From: Ectothiorhodospiraceae bacterium WFHF3C12
GTDB taxonomy: Bacteria; Pseudomonadota; Gammaproteobacteria; Nitrococcales; Nitrococcaceae
Reading direction: 5' to 3'
Length of the DNA: 64,000 nt
Assembly (NCBI GenBank): GCA_013519935.1
Contig: JACDUA010000007.1
Location: 1-64,000, forward strand
The notes beneath the pieces were generated by a model. The model did not search any database and was not told where the DNA came from. It saw nothing but the letters and a program-made list of their open reading frames with translations. Every line of letters starts with the position of its first letter. Position 1 is the first letter of the stretch. Shown piece after piece: positions 1 through 8,139 of the stretch. A program made the translations under genes and the position numbers.

Positions 1-2
1 GG

Positions 3-593
3 CTGGCGCTGCCTCCGGCGGCGGATCTGGGGTGTGCGCCGTCCCTGCGGGACGGCGTGGTCCGGGCGCTGGACGCTGGGCTCAATTGCCCCTACACCAG
101 CGGTATGGGGCGTCTGTTCGACGCCGTGGCCAGCCTGCTGGGGCTGTGCCAGGTCTGCGACTACGAGGCGGAGGCCGCCATGGCGGTGCAGTACCAGGCC
201 GAAGCCGCGACCGGCGAAACGCGGGCCTATCCGCTGCCGCTGGTGGACGGCGATGGGATCCGGGAGCTCGACTGGCGGCCGACGCTGTCGAGCGTTCTGG
301 CCGATAGGGACGCCGGCGAGCCCGCAACGCGGATCGCGGCGCGCTTTCACAATGCCCTGGCGGAGGCGGTGCTGGCCGTCGCCGGCCTGGCGCGGCTCCG
401 GCGCGTGGTGCTCGGGGGCGGATGTTTCCAGAACCGTCAACTGTTGTCCGTCACAGTGGCGCGATTGCGCGCGGCGGGCTATGAGGTGTACTGGCCCCGG
501 GCGGTGCCCGCCGGCGATGGCGGCATCGCCCTCGGGCAGCTGACGGTGGCTGCGGCAAGGGAGGCAGGATATGTGTCTGGCCGTTCCGGGTAA
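3..593 (+). CDS. hypF: Carbamoyltransferase HypF, C-terminal part (5' end outside window)
   Basis: HypF makes the thiocarboxamide on HypE that becomes the cyanide ligands of [NiFe]-hydrogenase. Only the last ~196 codons are here, open from the window edge. Visible family landmarks are a TSGMGRLFDAVA stretch, the glycine-rich VVLGGGCFQN motif of the Kae1/YrdC-like carbamoyltransfer domain, and a GDGGIALGQ motif near the C-terminus. The 3' end overlaps the hypC start by 23 bp, so translation is probably coupled through a hypF-hypC-hypD-hypE operon. The ATG at 57 reported by the ORF track is internal. Confidence 0.93.
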   Translation: MALPPAADLGCAPSLRDGVVRALDAGLNCPYTSGMGRLFDAVASLLGLCQVCDYEAEAAMAVQYQAEAATGETRAYPLPLVDGDGIRELDWRPTLSSVLADRDAGEPATRIAARFHNALAEAVLAVAGLARLRRVVLGGGCFQNRQLLSVTVARLRAAGYEVYWPRAVPAGDGGIALGQLTVAAAREAGYVSGRSG

Positions 594-816
594 GCTCACG
601 AGCATGGACGGCGACGAGCCGATGTTCCGCACCGGGATCGTGGATTTCGGCGGCGTGCGCCGGGAGGTGTCCCTGGCCTGCGTGCCGGAGGCGGAGCTGG
701 GGGATTACGTGCTGGTGCACGTCGGCCTGGCCATCTCGGTCATTGACGAGGCCGAGGCGCGCCGGGTGTTCGAGTACCTGGCGGAGATGGACGAGCTCGG
801 GGAGCTGCAGCCATGA
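571..816 (+). CDS. hypC: Hydrogenase assembly chaperone HypC/HybG
   Basis: 81-residue protein starting MCLAVPGKL. The invariant Cys2 of HypC binds the Fe(CN)2CO precursor and the hydrogenase large subunit. Length is normal for the family (75-95 residues). It starts inside the end of hypF and its stop overlaps the hypD start (ATGA), which places it in the maturation operon. It acts in the cytoplasm with HypD to assemble the iron ligand set. Confidence 0.96.
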   Translation: MCLAVPGKLTSMDGDEPMFRTGIVDFGGVRREVSLACVPEAELGDYVLVHVGLAISVIDEAEARRVFEYLAEMDELGELQP

Positions 817-1925
817 AGTACGTGGACGAATATCGCGGCCGGGACGAGGCAAGGAAGCTGGCGAACGCCATCCACCGCATGACCACCCGGCCGCACACGC
901 TGATGGAGGTCTGTGGCGGCCAGACCCATGCCATCGTCAAGTTCGGTATCGACACGCTGCTGCCCGATCAGGTGGAGCTGATTCACGGGCCCGGCTGCCC
1001 GGTCTGCGTCACGCCGGTGGAGATCATCGACAAGGCCCTGGAGGTCGCGGCCCGTCCCGAGGTGATCTTCTGCTCCTTTGGCGACATGCTGCGCGTGCCC
1101 GGCAGCGGATCGGACCTGCTCTCGGTCAAGGCCGACGGCGGCGACGTGCGGATGGTTTACTCGCCGCTGGACGCGGTGCGCATCGCCCGGCGCAATCCGG
1201 ACCGGGAAGTGGTCTTCTTCGCCGTGGGCTTCGAGACCACCGCGCCGGCCAACGCCATGGCCGTGCTGCAGGCGGAGTCGGCCGGGCTGGAGAACTTCTC
1301 GTTGCTGGTTTCCCATGTGCTGGTGCCGCCGGCGATCGAGTCCATTCTGGCGGCGCCGGAGAACCGCGTGCAGGGCTTTCTGGCCGCCGGTCACGTCTGC
1401 GCGGTGATGGGCTACGAGGCGTATCTGCCCATTGTCCGCCAGCACCGGGTCCCCATCGTGGTTACCGGTTTCGAGCCGCTGGACATTCTCGAGGGCATCT
1501 ACATGTGCGTGCGCCAGCTGGAAGCCGGCGAGGCGAAGCTGGAGAACCAGTACGCCCGCGCCGTGCGCTCCGGCGGCAACCGCCAGGCCCAGTCCATCGT
1601 CGAGCAGGTGTTTCACGTGGTCCCCCGCCGCTGGCGGGGGCTGGGGGATATCCCACGCAGCGGACTGGGCCTGCGCCCGAGCTACGAAAACTTCGATGCG
1701 GGCCGGCGGTTCGGTGAGGTGACGGCCCCGGTGCCGGACAGCGGAGTCTGCATCAGCGGCGCGATCATGCAGGGGCAGCGCAAGCCCGTGGACTGTCCGG
1801 CCTTCGGCGTGGGCTGCACCCCGGACCGGCCGCTGGGTGCGCCCATGGTCTCCTCGGAAGGGGCGTGCGCGGCCTACTACCGTTACCGCGGCCTCGCCGA
1901 ATCGCAAGAGCAGGCCAGCCCGTGA
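813..1925 (+). CDS. hypD: Hydrogenase formation protein HypD
   Basis: 370 residues, full family length. HypD is the [4Fe-4S] scaffold that, with HypC, assembles Fe(CN)2CO. The sequence shows the conserved [11 protein letters not shown] motif near residue 30, the [11 protein letters not shown] cysteine motif near residue 65, a GFETT motif, and C-terminal cysteines (around [10 protein letters not shown]) expected to hold the cluster. The start overlaps hypC by 4 bp and the stop overlaps hypE by 1 bp. Confidence 0.97.
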   Translation: MKYVDEYRGRDEARKLANAIHRMTTRPHTLMEVCGGQTHAIVKFGIDTLLPDQVELIHGPGCPVCVTPVEIIDKALEVAARPEVIFCSFGDMLRVPGSGSDLLSVKADGGDVRMVYSPLDAVRIARRNPDREVVFFAVGFETTAPANAMAVLQAESAGLENFSLLVSHVLVPPAIESILAAPENRVQGFLAAGHVCAVMGYEAYLPIVRQHRVPIVVTGFEPLDILEGIYMCVRQLEAGEAKLENQYARAVRSGGNRQAQSIVEQVFHVVPRRWRGLGDIPRSGLGLRPSYENFDAGRRFGEVTAPVPDSGVCISGAIMQGQRKPVDCPAFGVGCTPDRPLGAPMVSSEGACAAYYRYRGLAESQEQASP

Positions 1926-2965
1926 TGCAGACCCCGTCCGATCTGCCCGCCTGCCCGCTGCCGCTGGAGCGCTACCCGGCCGTCGTGATGGGCCATGGCG
2001 GGGGCGGGCGGCTCATGCGCGAGCTCCTGCAGTCGCTGGTATTCGAGGCCCTGGGCGCGGGCTCCGGCGGCCACGACGCGGCCGTTGTGGACATGGAAGG
2101 CGGCCGGATGGCCTTTACCACGGACTCCTTCGTCGTGCGGCCGCGTATCTTTCCCGGCGGCGATATCGGCGCCCTGGCCGTTCACGGCACCGTCAACGAT
2201 CTCGCCATGGCCGGTGCCCGGCCGCGCTGGCTGAGCGTGTCGCTGATCATCGAGGAAGGCCTCGCCATGGACGAGCTCTGGCGGCTGCTGCTCTCCCTGA
2301 GGCGGGCCGCCGACGAGGCCGGGGTAACGGTGGTCACCGGTGATACCAAGGTCGTGGACCGCGGTGCCGGCGACGGGCTGTTCATCAATACCGCCGGTAT
2401 CGGCACTGTGGCGCCGGGCGTGGATATCCGTCCCGGCCGTGTGGGCGAGGGCGATGCGGTGCTGGTCAGCGGCGATCTGGGGCGGCACGGCATTGCCGTG
2501 ATGGCCGAGCGGGAGAGCCTGGCCTTCGAGTCGGCCATCGAGAGCGACAGCGCCAACCTGGCGCCGGCGGTGGCGGCGCTGCTGGAGGCCGGCCTGGACA
2601 TTCATTGCCTGCGGGATCTCACCCGCGGCGGGCTGAGCAGCGCTCTGAATGAAATCGCCGCCGACGCCGGTCGCGGCATCCTGATTGACGAGGCCGCCGT
2701 GCCCGTGCGCGAGGACGTGGCCGCCGCCTGTGAGGTTCTGGGGCTGGATCCGCTGTACGTGGCCTGCGAAGGCCGCTTCGCGGTCTTTCTGCCCGAGGAC
2801 CAGGCGGGCCGGGCGCTGGAGATCCTGACGGCGTACACGCCGGAGGCGGCGATCGTCGGCCGGGTGGACGCGGGGCGGCCCGGTCGGGTGCGGCTCACCA
2901 GCCGCATTGGTGCCGAGCGGGTGCTGGACATGCTCAGCGGCGAGCAGCTGCCGCGGATATGCTGA
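1925..2965 (+). CDS. hypE: Carbamoyl-dehydrating protein HypE
   Basis: 346 residues. HypE dehydrates the C-terminal cysteine thiocarboxamide to thiocyanate and donates cyanide to the HypCD complex. The protein ends in the diagnostic LPRIC, whose last cysteine carries the cyano group. The N-terminal GHGGGGRLM and the central [10 protein letters not shown] match the PurM-like ATP-binding fold. The ATG at 1925 overlaps the hypD stop (TGATG); the longer ORF start at 1865 lies inside hypD and is rejected. It is the last gene of the hyp operon. No hydrogenase structural genes are in the window. Confidence 0.97.
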   Translation: MQTPSDLPACPLPLERYPAVVMGHGGGGRLMRELLQSLVFEALGAGSGGHDAAVVDMEGGRMAFTTDSFVVRPRIFPGGDIGALAVHGTVNDLAMAGARPRWLSVSLIIEEGLAMDELWRLLLSLRRAADEAGVTVVTGDTKVVDRGAGDGLFINTAGIGTVAPGVDIRPGRVGEGDAVLVSGDLGRHGIAVMAERESLAFESAIESDSANLAPAVAALLEAGLDIHCLRDLTRGGLSSALNEIAADAGRGILIDEAAVPVREDVAAACEVLGLDPLYVACEGRFAVFLPEDQAGRALEILTAYTPEAAIVGRVDAGRPGRVRLTSRIGAERVLDMLSGEQLPRIC

Positions 2966-3046
2966 TTCACCGCGGGACGTTGAACTGCCGCTGCGCGCCC
3001 GCCATCTCTTTACGTGACAAGCCAGAACGATGCCCGGGAGGCGCAT

Positions 3047-3343
3047 ATGGCCGACAACCGACGTGACCAGTACGTGGAGCAGCTCAAGTCCAAGCTGGAC
3101 GAGTGGAACGCCGAGCTCGCCAGGCTGGAGGCGGAAGGGGAGCGCACCCAGGCGCAGCTCTCCAAAGGCCTGGAGGAGCAGCTGGTGGAGGCGCGAAAGC
3201 GCCGCGACGAGGCGTGGGAGTGGCTGCAGAAGCTGCAGAAGGCTAACGAGTCCGCCTGGGACGATATGGTGAAGGGGACCGAGCAGGCCTGGGACGCCTT
3301 CTCCGACGCCCTGAAGAACGCCCGCAACCGCTTCAATCAGTGA
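3047..3343 (+). CDS. Coiled-coil protein, sll1863 stress-response family-like
   Basis: 98 residues, highly charged and almost wholly helical. Heptad-like repeats (LKSKLDEWNAELARLEAE onward) indicate one long coiled coil with regularly spaced Trp residues. The pattern resembles small sll1863-type stress proteins, whose biochemical role is unknown. The ATG at 3047 has a GGGAG Shine-Dalgarno about 8 nt upstream, which I prefer to the GTG at 3014. It follows hypE by 81 bp and could be in the same transcript, but it has no evident link to hydrogenase. Confidence 0.75.
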   Translation: MADNRRDQYVEQLKSKLDEWNAELARLEAEGERTQAQLSKGLEEQLVEARKRRDEAWEWLQKLQKANESAWDDMVKGTEQAWDAFSDALKNARNRFNQ

Positions 3344-3392
3344 GACGGAACAACGGCGCGGCTGCGGGCTCTAAACAGGTGAGCCCACAACC

Positions 3393-3956
3393 GTGCCGAT
3401 CCGTATGCGCCTGACGTTTCTGCTCGCCGCCGCGCTTGTCCTGGCCGGCTGCGCCGGCACGGTGCCGGACCCGATAAGCGACGCCCCCGAAACGGTGCCG
3501 CAGCCGGGCGAGGTGCGCGCCGAGCCGGCACGGTTCGAGCAGGCCCGCGTGCGCTGGGGCGGAACCATAGTGGCGGTGAGCAACAGGGCGGAATTCACCG
3601 AGGTAGAGCTGGTGGCCCGGCCGCTGGATGATCGCGGCCGGCCCCGGGACGTGGACCGCAGCTATGGCCGCATCCTGGCCCGTGTCTCCGGCTTTCTGGA
3701 CCCGGCGGTCCACGCCGGGGGGCGGGAGCTGACCGTGACCGGCACCGTGACCGGCGTGGAGGAGCGGGCGATCGGGGAGTACCGCTACGACTACCCGGTG
3801 GTCGACGTCAGCGGGCATTACCTCTGGGCGCCGCGTCCCGTGGCCGTGGAACGCGGACCGTATCCCTACGACCCCTTCTGGTACGATCCCTGGTATCCGC
3901 GATCCATGTTCTATCCGTACTGCCCCTACGGGGTATCGCCCCGCTACTGCTGGTGA
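3393..3956 (+). CDS. Slp-family outer-membrane lipoprotein (first of two)
   Basis: 187 residues. A signal peptide ends in a lipobox (LVLAGC), so it should be lipidated and sorted to the outer membrane. The Slp core is visible: VRWGGTIVAV, LELVARPL-like strand, GRILARVSGFLDP, then RELTVTGTVTG and YPVVDVSGHYLW. The C-terminus is an unusual Tyr/Pro/Trp-rich tail (PYDPFWYDPWYPRS). Slp proteins respond to starvation and stress; the molecular role is unknown. GTG 3393 or ATG 3405 may be the start. Its stop overlaps the start of the next slp gene (TGATG). Confidence 0.85.
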   Translation: MPIRMRLTFLLAAALVLAGCAGTVPDPISDAPETVPQPGEVRAEPARFEQARVRWGGTIVAVSNRAEFTEVELVARPLDDRGRPRDVDRSYGRILARVSGFLDPAVHAGGRELTVTGTVTGVEERAIGEYRYDYPVVDVSGHYLWAPRPVAVERGPYPYDPFWYDPWYPRSMFYPYCPYGVSPRYCW

Positions 3957-4459
3957 TGTCGATGCTGTCGAGATGGCTTACTCCCTGCGTACTTTTGCTG
4001 ACGCTGGCGGGCTGCGCCAGCTCGCCCGAATTCGACGAAACCGGCGTGGATCGCTCGCTGACCCCCAAGCTGGCCGCCGATCGCGGCGAAGGCGTGGTCG
4101 GCGAACGGGTGATCTGGGGCGGCACGATCATCGACAGCCAGAATCTGGCCGAGGAAACCCGTCTGGAGGTGCTGGCCTATCCGCTCAACAGCTGGGAGCG
4201 GCCGCGGGAGTCGGGTACCGCCCAGGGCCGGTTCCTCGTGCTGAGGTCCGGCTACCTGGAAACCGCCGACTATGCGCCCGGCCGGCAAATCACCGTGGTG
4301 GGTCCCGTCGATGCGCTACAGGATGGGCGCATCGGCGAGACCAGCTATACGTATCCCGTGGTGCGCGCCGATACCCTGCACCTGTGGCGGGAGGAGTCCG
4401 CCGGCGCCAGCAGTGGCCCGCGGGTGAACTTCGGTATCGGCGTGATCTTCTCGAACTAG
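3956..4459 (+). CDS. Slp-family outer-membrane lipoprotein (second of two)
   Basis: 167 residues, paralogous to its upstream neighbour. It has a signal peptide with lipobox LAGCAS, then the Slp motifs VIWGGTIIDSQN, LEVLAYPLNSWERP, GRFLVLRSGYLE and YPVVRADTLHLW. It lacks the aromatic tail of the first copy and ends in a short hydrophobic strand. ATG 3956 shares a base with the previous stop, suggesting coupled translation. The two copies have diverged well beyond a recent duplication. Confidence 0.87.
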   Translation: MSMLSRWLTPCVLLLTLAGCASSPEFDETGVDRSLTPKLAADRGEGVVGERVIWGGTIIDSQNLAEETRLEVLAYPLNSWERPRESGTAQGRFLVLRSGYLETADYAPGRQITVVGPVDALQDGRIGETSYTYPVVRADTLHLWREESAGASSGPRVNFGIGVIFSN

Positions 4460-4470
4460 GTCACGGCGCC

Positions 4471-4806
4471 ATGAGCACGAACCAGGCCCGATGCCCGGAA
4501 TGCGCGGTGCCGCTCACGGTATGGCGCGTGGTGGCCGCGCCGCTGCCCAACCGCCTGCGCTGTGGCGCCTGCCGCGCCCGGTTGCGCTTCGAAGTCAATC
4601 TCCTGGCGCTGATCGCGCTCGCGGCCGCAGTGCTGGCCGGCGTGGTATGGCTGGCCCGGCCGTTCTACGCCCTGCTGGCCCCGCTGGGGATCGTCTCCGC
4701 CGCCGTGTTCGCGGCCGCGGCGGCGCTTGGGCTCTGGCTTGCCTTCGAATTCGGCCTGGCCTGGTTTCTGGTTCACCGGCGTCCGGTTCGGGCGGTCCAT
4801 GACTGA
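4471..4806 (+). CDS. Small membrane protein with N-terminal zinc ribbon
   Basis: 111 residues. Residues ~8-35 hold two CxxC pairs (CPEC and CGAC) spaced like a zinc ribbon. Two or three hydrophobic helices follow (LLALIALAAAVLAGVVWLA; IVSAAVFAAAAALGLWLAF). I do not recognise a named family; the cytoplasmic metal-binding head plus membrane anchor resembles several uncharacterised MJ0042-type small proteins. It lies 11 bp after the slp pair and overlaps the next small ORF by 8 bp, so it is likely cotranscribed. Confidence 0.65.
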   Translation: MSTNQARCPECAVPLTVWRVVAAPLPNRLRCGACRARLRFEVNLLALIALAAAVLAGVVWLARPFYALLAPLGIVSAAVFAAAAALGLWLAFEFGLAWFLVHRRPVRAVHD

Positions 4807-4972
4807 CCATCAACTACACCCGGATGGCGAGGGGCTGAGCAAGGCCGTGCGTTGGCTCTCCGACAACCGGCCGGTGACGCGCCCCCTGGTCGAGGAGGCG
4901 GCCAGGCGTTTCGATCTCTCGCCCCTGGAGGCGGAGTTCCTGTTCCGGGAGTACCTTCCGAAGCAGGATTAG
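4799..4972 (+). CDS. Small hypothetical protein (57 aa)
   Basis: Acidic 57-residue protein with an SKAVRWLSDN helix followed by a helix-turn pattern (RPLVEEAARRFDLSPLEAEFLFREYL). It resembles very small helix-turn-helix or UBA-like folds, but I cannot name a family. It overlaps the preceding membrane-protein gene by 8 bp in another frame, with codon usage like its neighbours, so it is probably the last gene of the slp-containing unit. Confidence 0.55.
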   Translation: MTDHQLHPDGEGLSKAVRWLSDNRPVTRPLVEEAARRFDLSPLEAEFLFREYLPKQD

Positions 4973-5023
4973 GAACCGGTGCGAACCGCCGCCTGAGCTG
5001 CGCGGCCCGCACCCGATACGCCC

Positions 5024-5794
5024 TCACTGGGCCAGCAGGCCGCCGTCCACCGGCAGCGCGATGCCGGTCATGAACGATGTCGCGTCCGAGAACAGCCAGG
5101 CAACGGTCTCCGCCACCTCGGCCAGGGTGCCAACCCGCCCAGCCGGGTACAGGGCGCGAACCTGGGCTTCGCGCTCGGGATTGTCGCCGTAAATGGCCTC
5201 GCTCATGACGGTCTCGTTGATAATCCCCGGGCAGATCGCGTTGACGCGAATGCCCTCGGCGGCATAGGTGAGCGCCGTTGCCCGTGTGAGCCCGACCACA
5301 CCGTGCTTGCTGGCGATGTAGGCCGGACCCACGATGCCGTTGCCGTAGAGGCCGGCGATGGAGGCATGGTTGACGATGACGCCCCCGCCCTGGGCCCGCA
5401 TCTGCGGCAACTCGTGCTTGAGGCAGAGCCAGACGCCCTTGAGGTTGACGTCGATGACCCGGTCCCAGACCGACTCGTCGCAGTCCACCGGTGACGTGAA
5501 CAGCCCTTCCAGAATGCCGGCATTGTTGAATGCGCCGTCCAGCCTGCCGTGATTACGCACCACGCAGTGCACTGCCGCTTCCACGTCCGCGCCGTCGCGG
5601 ACGTCGGCCCTGATAAACACCGCGTCGCCGCCCCGGGCGCGGATAGTCGCCACGGTTTCTTCGCCCCTGGCCATGTCGATGTCTGCAATCGTGATCATGG
5701 CCCCGGCCCGGGCCATGGCGAGGGCGGATGCCTGGCCGATGCCGGAGCTTCCGCCGGTGACGAGAATGGCTTTGCCTTCCAGTGAATGCATCAT
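5024..5794 (-). CDS. SDR-family oxidoreductase (short-chain dehydrogenase)
   Basis: 256 residues, classical SDR length. The cofactor motif TGGSSGIG lies at residues 13-20. An acidic residue after the second strand (D38 in IADID) favours NAD over NADP. NNAG is at 90-93 and the catalytic set is Ser145-Tyr159-Lys163 (YIASK). The PGxI segment and C-terminal VDGGLLAQ are typical. Substrate cannot be read. Its start overlaps the stop of the upstream GNAT gene (ATGA), so the two are probably cotranscribed. Confidence 0.9.
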   Translation of the reverse strand: MMHSLEGKAILVTGGSSGIGQASALAMARAGAMITIADIDMARGEETVATIRARGGDAVFIRADVRDGADVEAAVHCVVRNHGRLDGAFNNAGILEGLFTSPVDCDESVWDRVIDVNLKGVWLCLKHELPQMRAQGGGVIVNHASIAGLYGNGIVGPAYIASKHGVVGLTRATALTYAAEGIRVNAICPGIINETVMSEAIYGDNPEREAQVRALYPAGRVGTLAEVAETVAWLFSDATSFMTGIALPVDGGLLAQ

Positions 5795-6438
5795 TTCAGG
5801 ATCTCCGTCGTTGGATTGATCGACGTCCCAGGCCGGGCGGCGATGGGCCCCGCTCTGTACGGCGATTGACTGCCTGCCAGCGCCGCTACGTCGATCACGC
5901 CGGTCAACTGGCCCGACCCTCGGGACTGGGTCCTGCCCCGGGCCGCGAAGAGCCTCACCGCCGCGTCGTTGTCGGTCTGGATGGTGTAGACGAGGTGGGT
6001 GACGCCCTCGCGTCGTGCCCGCTCGCCAATGCGGTGCAGCAGTCGTGCACCGACGCCGTGGCCCTGGGCGCCGTCCGCCACCGTCACGGCTATCTCGGCG
6101 GTGGGTGCGTCGGACCGCACGCGCACCAGTCGACCGTCGCCGACGAGCTCGCCGTCGCGGAATGCGCCGAGGGCGATATGCTCGGTGCCGTCCATGGACA
6201 GTGCGAACCGCAACTGGTAGGGCCGCAGCACGGTGCAGGGGGTGTGAAAGCGGCGAGAGAGAGTTTGCGGGGAAAGCCCCGTGTAAAACGCCTCGATATC
6301 GGCGTGGTGCCGTGCGTCCAGCGAACGGACGATGACCCGCCCGCGGCTCCGAACGGCCCTGAGTGCCGCCAGGGCGCGGGGCACGGTTCGAGAGCGGCCC
6401 TGACCAGGATGGCTTCGGTATTCGGTTGCGATGTCCAT
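5791..6438 (-). CDS. GNAT-family N-acetyltransferase
   Basis: 215 residues. The acetyl-CoA binding loop of the GNAT fold is visible as AQGHGVGARLLHRIGERARREG, followed by the YTIQTDNDAAVRLFAARG strand/helix typical of these enzymes. The N-terminal VIVRSLDARHHADIEAFYTGLSPQTLSRRFH resembles the acetyltransferase domain found in Pat-type protein acetylases and in stand-alone regulators. The ORF-track start at 6921 runs through an antisense gene; ATG 6438 gives a normal domain. It precedes and overlaps the SDR gene. Confidence 0.82.
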   Translation of the reverse strand: MDIATEYRSHPGQGRSRTVPRALAALRAVRSRGRVIVRSLDARHHADIEAFYTGLSPQTLSRRFHTPCTVLRPYQLRFALSMDGTEHIALGAFRDGELVGDGRLVRVRSDAPTAEIAVTVADGAQGHGVGARLLHRIGERARREGVTHLVYTIQTDNDAAVRLFAARGRTQSRGSGQLTGVIDVAALAGSQSPYRAGPIAARPGTSINPTTEILK

Positions 6439-6602
6439 GTTTGACTCCCTGCCTGCAAGGCGTCCGGCGGACCGCGGTGCGCGGCCGTTGAGAAAGCAGA
6501 CTAGGGCCGCGCTGTATGGGTGGTGCGTCAGGCGGGTTTCGGTTTGTTGCGATTGTGTTGCCGGGTTTCGGGCAGCCGGCTCGGCAGGTCCCGTCCGGCG
6601 CG

Positions 6603-6878
6603 TCAGGAGGGCTTGGCCGCGTCGGTGACCGGTGACGAGTGCCTTGCCGCGCGGGCGTCGCGGCTGCGCTCGTAGAGCAGCCGCAGTACCCAGACCACGT
6701 TCAGCGCGCAGTAGAACGCGTTCCAGTAGACCAGGTGCATCAGCGGCTCGGGCAGCGTGTAGAAATACGCGAGCAGGCAGCTCGCCCCCGCCAGGGACAG
6801 GGCCCGGAGCAACAGCAGGTTGCGGACGAAGTACGAGGCGATGAAGAGCCCGTTTGCGGCGGTGACCAGGTGTTCCAT
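6603..6878 (-). CDS. Small membrane protein resembling the Popeye-type membrane region
   Basis: 91 residues with three hydrophobic helices (residues ~5-25, 28-47, 50-72) and a short basic tail. The pattern ANGLFIASYFVRNLLLLRAL... followed by PLMHLVYWNAFYCALNVVWVL recalls the three-helix membrane part of Popeye-domain proteins, but no cyclic-nucleotide-binding domain follows. ATG 6878 is chosen because residues encoded upstream of it do not look like a protein. Function is unknown. It is divergent from the diiron protein gene. Confidence 0.5.
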   Translation of the reverse strand: MEHLVTAANGLFIASYFVRNLLLLRALSLAGASCLLAYFYTLPEPLMHLVYWNAFYCALNVVWVLRLLYERSRDARAARHSSPVTDAAKPS

Positions 6879-7015
6879 GTGAGTGCTCCGGCGGTTGTTC
6901 CTCGGCGGGCAGTCTCGGCATGGGCCGTATCTGCTGTATTTCCGGCCTGTATCACCGCGTATTCGGCTTGTTGCGCGGGTGGCGCAGCGGTGGGGCGGGA
7001 CCCCGGAGAGGGCGC

Positions 7016-7031
7016 GAAACAGCCGCGAAAC
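7016..7031. promoter_or_regulatory. Tandem GAAAC direct repeat upstream of the diiron gene
   Basis: CGCGAAACA occurs twice, 11 bp apart (one helical turn), 116 bp upstream of the diiron gene start. This is the spacing OmpR-type regulators favour, and similar GAAAC repeats lie upstream of the histidine kinase gene. That it binds the nearby response regulator is an inference. Confidence 0.3.
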
Positions 7032-7146
7032 AAAACGCCGTGGAACGGACATGAGGCGGATACGTCCCCGGCGGAAAGTCTCTTCTTCCGGGCCAGCCCG
7101 TCACCGAGGCGGGCCCGGAACCGCAACCACAAATGGAGAGACAGCC

Positions 7147-8097
7147 ATGAATGCAGTCGTCAGCACCGAGGTCAACGCCGCCGCCCGGCAGAGCCGCTAT
7201 GCGAAGTGCGTCGAAGTATCCAAACGCATTCGCTGGGAGATCGAGCGGGACGTGTTCCGCGGCCGGCAGTTCGATTTCGGGAAGAAGTTCCTGCCCGACG
7301 GGCTCTCGCTGGTCCAGGAGATCCCGTTTCTCGGGGACGCCGACAAGCGCTTGCTGAGCCAGGTCCAGGGTCGCACCTACGCCTACGTCTTCGGCCTGGT
7401 GGAGCGATTCATCAACGCCAAGATCCTCGAGGTCAGCCGCGACCACTGGCTGGGCGATCAGACCGCGCTGGAAGCGCTGGTCCGTTTCAGTGACGAGGAG
7501 ATCAAGCATCAGGCGATGTTCCGCCGGATCGAGGCCATGATCGGCGCGGGCATGCCCGCCGGCTATGTCCAGACGGCCGACCCCGATGCCGTGGCCGGCG
7601 CGGTGCTGAGCAAGTCCACCTGGTCGGTGCTCGGGCTGACCTGCCACATCGAGCTGTTCACCCAGGCCCATTATCGCCAGAGCATCGATCGCGACCCGGA
7701 GGTCTCGGAGCTGTACAAGGACGTCTTCCTGTTCCACTGGCGCGAGGAGTCCCAGCACGCCATCCTCGACGAGCTTGAATGGGAGCGCGAGCACGAGCGC
7801 CTCGGCGAGGCGGAGCGCGATGCCGCGGTGGACGACCTCATCGCCCTGGTGGGGGCGGTGGACGGCATCCTGCAGGCGCAGTCCAGGGCCGATGCCGACT
7901 ACTTCGTTGCCATCGCCGGACGTGCGTTCACCGCTGCCGAGGCGCAGGCGCTGGCGGACCATCTGCTCCGGGCCTACCGCTGGCAGTACATCGTCTCGGG
8001 GGTCCAGGAGCCGCGTTTTCAGGAAGTGCTCGCGCGGCTGACCACGCCGGCCCAGCTCGAGCGTATCCAGTCGGCCCTGGCGCCGATCATGGCCTGA
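7147..8097 (+). CDS. AurF-like diiron (ferritin-like) oxygenase
   Basis: 316 residues, predicted four-helix diiron protein. Candidate metal ligands in order are E86 (LVERF), E118 and H121 (DEEIKH), E169 (CHIEL), E201 and H204 (EESQH), the paired Glu/ExxH layout of carboxylate-bridged diiron enzymes. Overall it resembles the AurF/CmlI-type N-oxygenase family, but the real substrate is unknown and no biosynthetic cluster surrounds it. ATG 7147 has a GGAGAG Shine-Dalgarno; the upstream part of the 6883 ORF is non-coding. It is convergent with the histidine kinase and separated from it by a terminator hairpin. Confidence 0.75.
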   Translation: MNAVVSTEVNAAARQSRYAKCVEVSKRIRWEIERDVFRGRQFDFGKKFLPDGLSLVQEIPFLGDADKRLLSQVQGRTYAYVFGLVERFINAKILEVSRDHWLGDQTALEALVRFSDEEIKHQAMFRRIEAMIGAGMPAGYVQTADPDAVAGAVLSKSTWSVLGLTCHIELFTQAHYRQSIDRDPEVSELYKDVFLFHWREESQHAILDELEWEREHERLGEAERDAAVDDLIALVGAVDGILQAQSRADADYFVAIAGRAFTAAEAQALADHLLRAYRWQYIVSGVQEPRFQEVLARLTTPAQLERIQSALAPIMA

Positions 8098-8113
8098 GCC
8101 GGTCCACCCTCCA

Positions 8114-8139
8114 CGGCCCGCCCGCTAGGCGGGCCGTTT
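8114..8139. terminator. Terminator-type hairpin between convergent genes
   Basis: Perfect 9-bp stem CGGCCCGCC / GGCGGGCCG with a 5-nt loop, followed by TTTG. The kinase stop codon lies in the loop. It probably ends the diiron gene transcript. Confidence 0.65.

Noticed and set aside
705-1907. 400-codon minus-strand ORF over hypD
   Set aside because: Shadow of hypD in GC-rich DNA; no recognisable domain.
5791-6921. 376-residue form of the GNAT protein
   Set aside because: The first ~160 residues are antisense to or overlapping the small membrane-protein gene and are low-complexity Arg/Pro/Ala; ATG 6438 gives a normal domain.
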